NCBI GenBank assembly: GCA_036924085.1
Contig: JAVGWX010000002.1
Location: forward strand, 49,924,948 to 49,988,947
Source: Ariolimax columbianus
Taxonomy: Eukaryota > Mollusca > Gastropoda > Stylommatophora > Arionidae
Direction: 5' to 3'
DNA: 64,000 nucleotides
Numbering within the stretch: the stretch's first letter is position 1; every line of letters begins with the position of its first letter. The notes under the pieces were generated by a model that saw nothing but the letters and a program-made list of their open reading frames with translations, did no database searches and was not told the DNA's origin. The position numbers were made by a program, and so were the translations under genes. Shown here piece after piece: positions 62,699 to 64,000 of the stretch.

Positions 62699-62780
62699 AT
62701 TATGTGTTAATGTAGGACTAAGAAAGTTTTTTGCGTAACAGTTTGAAAGGCTAACATGTAACCGAAGGTTTGTACATAGA

Positions 62781-62786
62781 AATAAA
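62781..62786 (+). promoter_or_regulatory. PDXDC1: Canonical poly(A) signal AATAAA of PDXDC1
   Basis: AATAAA sits 83 bases after the TAA stop at 62696-62698 and is followed by a T/G-rich stretch (atgttgtgg) suitable as a downstream element. This would give a short 3' UTR of about 100 bases. Confidence 0.65.
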
Positions 62787-62879
62787 ATAAGAAAAATGTT
62801 GTGGACGTTCAGGGACGCATAGCTGTATTTTCACAATTCCAACTTACTCGTTTCTAAACAGATATAAACAATGCACGTA

Positions 62880-63060
62880 TGAATTTTAAGACAGTTAGAT
62901 CTGGTAAGATGTTTGACAAAGAACCATACAAACAAACTGCAAAGAAAATCATGAACCAGAACTGGGACTCCATACACATGAAAGCTGCATACCGTCTGAA
63001 GTGGAGGGAGTTTGTAGCTACCCTTAAAGACAACATCACGCACGACAGTATCTTATAACT
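62880..63060 (+). pseudogene. LINE C-terminal remnant downstream of PDXDC1
   Basis: Reads MFDKEPYKQTAKKIMNQNWD and then AAYRLKWREFVATLKD before TAA. The A-x-x-R-x-x-WR-x-x-V-A-L ending is typical of the extreme C-terminus of RTE-type LINE proteins. Lies beyond the PDXDC1 poly(A) signal. Confidence 0.55.
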
Positions 63061-63354
63061 TTGCCAGTCATTGGTCAAGTCATCTGTTGTTCGTAAAAAA
63101 AGGACTTCATTGCAGCCCGGGCATACCCATAGATGCCCAGTCCCTCTCAGCAAATGGCGAAGGGTGTGGATATTGATGGTTCATATAAGTCGTTAGTTAC
63201 ACACTCCTGCTTCATTCTCTCGCGCATCCCATTCTCGTCGAATCTCGTTTGATTTCTAATGTCTGCAGTCTGTGAAATGAAGATTCATCTATTGAAGTGG
63301 TATCATCCTACGGGTGGTAATTGACTTCTATTCATATCTTGTATGCCCATAATT

Positions 63355-63620
63355 GGTGCTTGTGAAGCCAGGATGTCCGATCTTTCGTTGCTCAGGACCC
63401 CAACATGACCAGGACAGTAGGTCCTCATCAGTCCCTGGAGGTTTGATGCCCTACAGCTGCCACTGACTCGTGACTTAGCTAGTCCTTCTGTATCTTCCTA
63501 AGTCAGGATTGCGAGTCTACCATGATGGCTGCCCTTGTTAGTCGTATCAAATAACCATCTCAGAGCTGCTGGCACTGCTTCCATCTCCATTCTCCTACTG
63601 GAGCTTGGTGGCCTGTGTGC
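63355..63620 (-). pseudogene. LINE RNase H remnant, third family, - strand
   Basis: The reverse strand reads EDTEGLAKSRVSGSCRASNL and then MRTYCPGHVGVLSNERSDIL-AS, an RNase H domain end. Homologous to 59930-60190 in inverted orientation. Decayed by stops and short indels. Confidence 0.75.
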
Positions 63621-64000
63621 CCCAATCCGCCAGCAACGATAGGATCTCTCACTCTGACGTAGAAGCTCCAGCATGATGTCTTACTAACACCGATCTGCCG
63701 GTATATACGACAGCATCTCTCTCCTGAGCTCTAGCTTCAATCAACTGGTTAACCTCGAGCTCTGCATTCCCTGCCTAAGGATGTGATTAAATGGTATCAT
63801 GTTTATTTTTTTACACGCCTGCAGGAGCATGGGACCACCACTACCACTGACTTGCATGCGGAAAGCCTCTATCAACTGTGGGTATAGCAGGTGTAGTTTC
63901 TGGGACACACTTTATTGGCACATGATGAGATTGTTTGACCTTTTCCATTTCGCTTCTGACAAAGTAAAGTGGAGACACCGCTGTTTAAGGCTTCAATGCC

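Overview
The window is eukaryotic genomic DNA: AT-rich, intron-dominated, with canonical GT/AG splice sites and a dense load of SINE-like elements, LINEs and DNA transposons. The LINE type (RT plus RNase H plus a C-terminal zinc knuckle, with a GAA-rich tail) is like Nimbus/I-type elements known from gastropods. I infer a lophotrochozoan, most likely a mollusc (perhaps a heterobranch gastropod); the species is not identifiable from the sequence alone.

One host gene spans nearly the whole window on the + strand: the 3' half of a PDXDC1 orthologue (PLP-dependent decarboxylase domain-containing protein 1). Ten coding exons are recognised at 3227-3382, 4379-4484, 5871-5929, 8641-8753, 11002-11126, 14761-14879, 15765-15857, 18516-18612, 21846-22185 and 62590-62698. 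Splice phases agree across every junction and the sum is 1317 nt (438 residues plus stop). The PLP-binding half lies upstream of the window. The last intron is about 40.4 kb and holds most of the repeats. Its 3' end carries two candidate acceptors 16 nt apart, which give different C-termini.

Repeats by region. 1-22 kb: short introns with tRNA-derived SINEs, a 1.3-kb Nimbus-like LINE copy (6554-7888), an internally deleted piggyBac with TTAA and terminal inverted repeats (12573-13662), mariner scraps (15.2, 17.3-17.9 and 20.9-21.4 kb) and a 38-bp satellite with a higher-order period (19.2-19.86 kb). 22-49 kb: last intron with decayed LINEs, many minisatellites, a nearly full-length piggyBac transposase with two frameshifts (33028-36086) and a second 1.35-kb LINE copy (43359-44710). 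49-56 kb: a three-level nest, in which a LINE (about 49005-56008) is split by a SINE-like repeat (TSD 14 bp), itself split by a third Nimbus-like LINE (TSD 23 bp). The outer LINE also carries an in-frame 63-bp tandem expansion inside its RT domain. 56-64 kb: RTE-like remnants, a homogeneous 48-bp array, 57-bp and 55-bp arrays, the terminal PDXDC1 exon with poly(A) signal, then LINE remnants in flanking DNA.

No rRNA or tRNA gene, CRISPR array or operon was found, and no second host gene is supported. The most distinctive observations are the in-frame RT minisatellite, the two independent LINE insertions sharing one 5' truncation point, a core motif shared by two SINE families, and the dual-acceptor terminal exon of PDXDC1.
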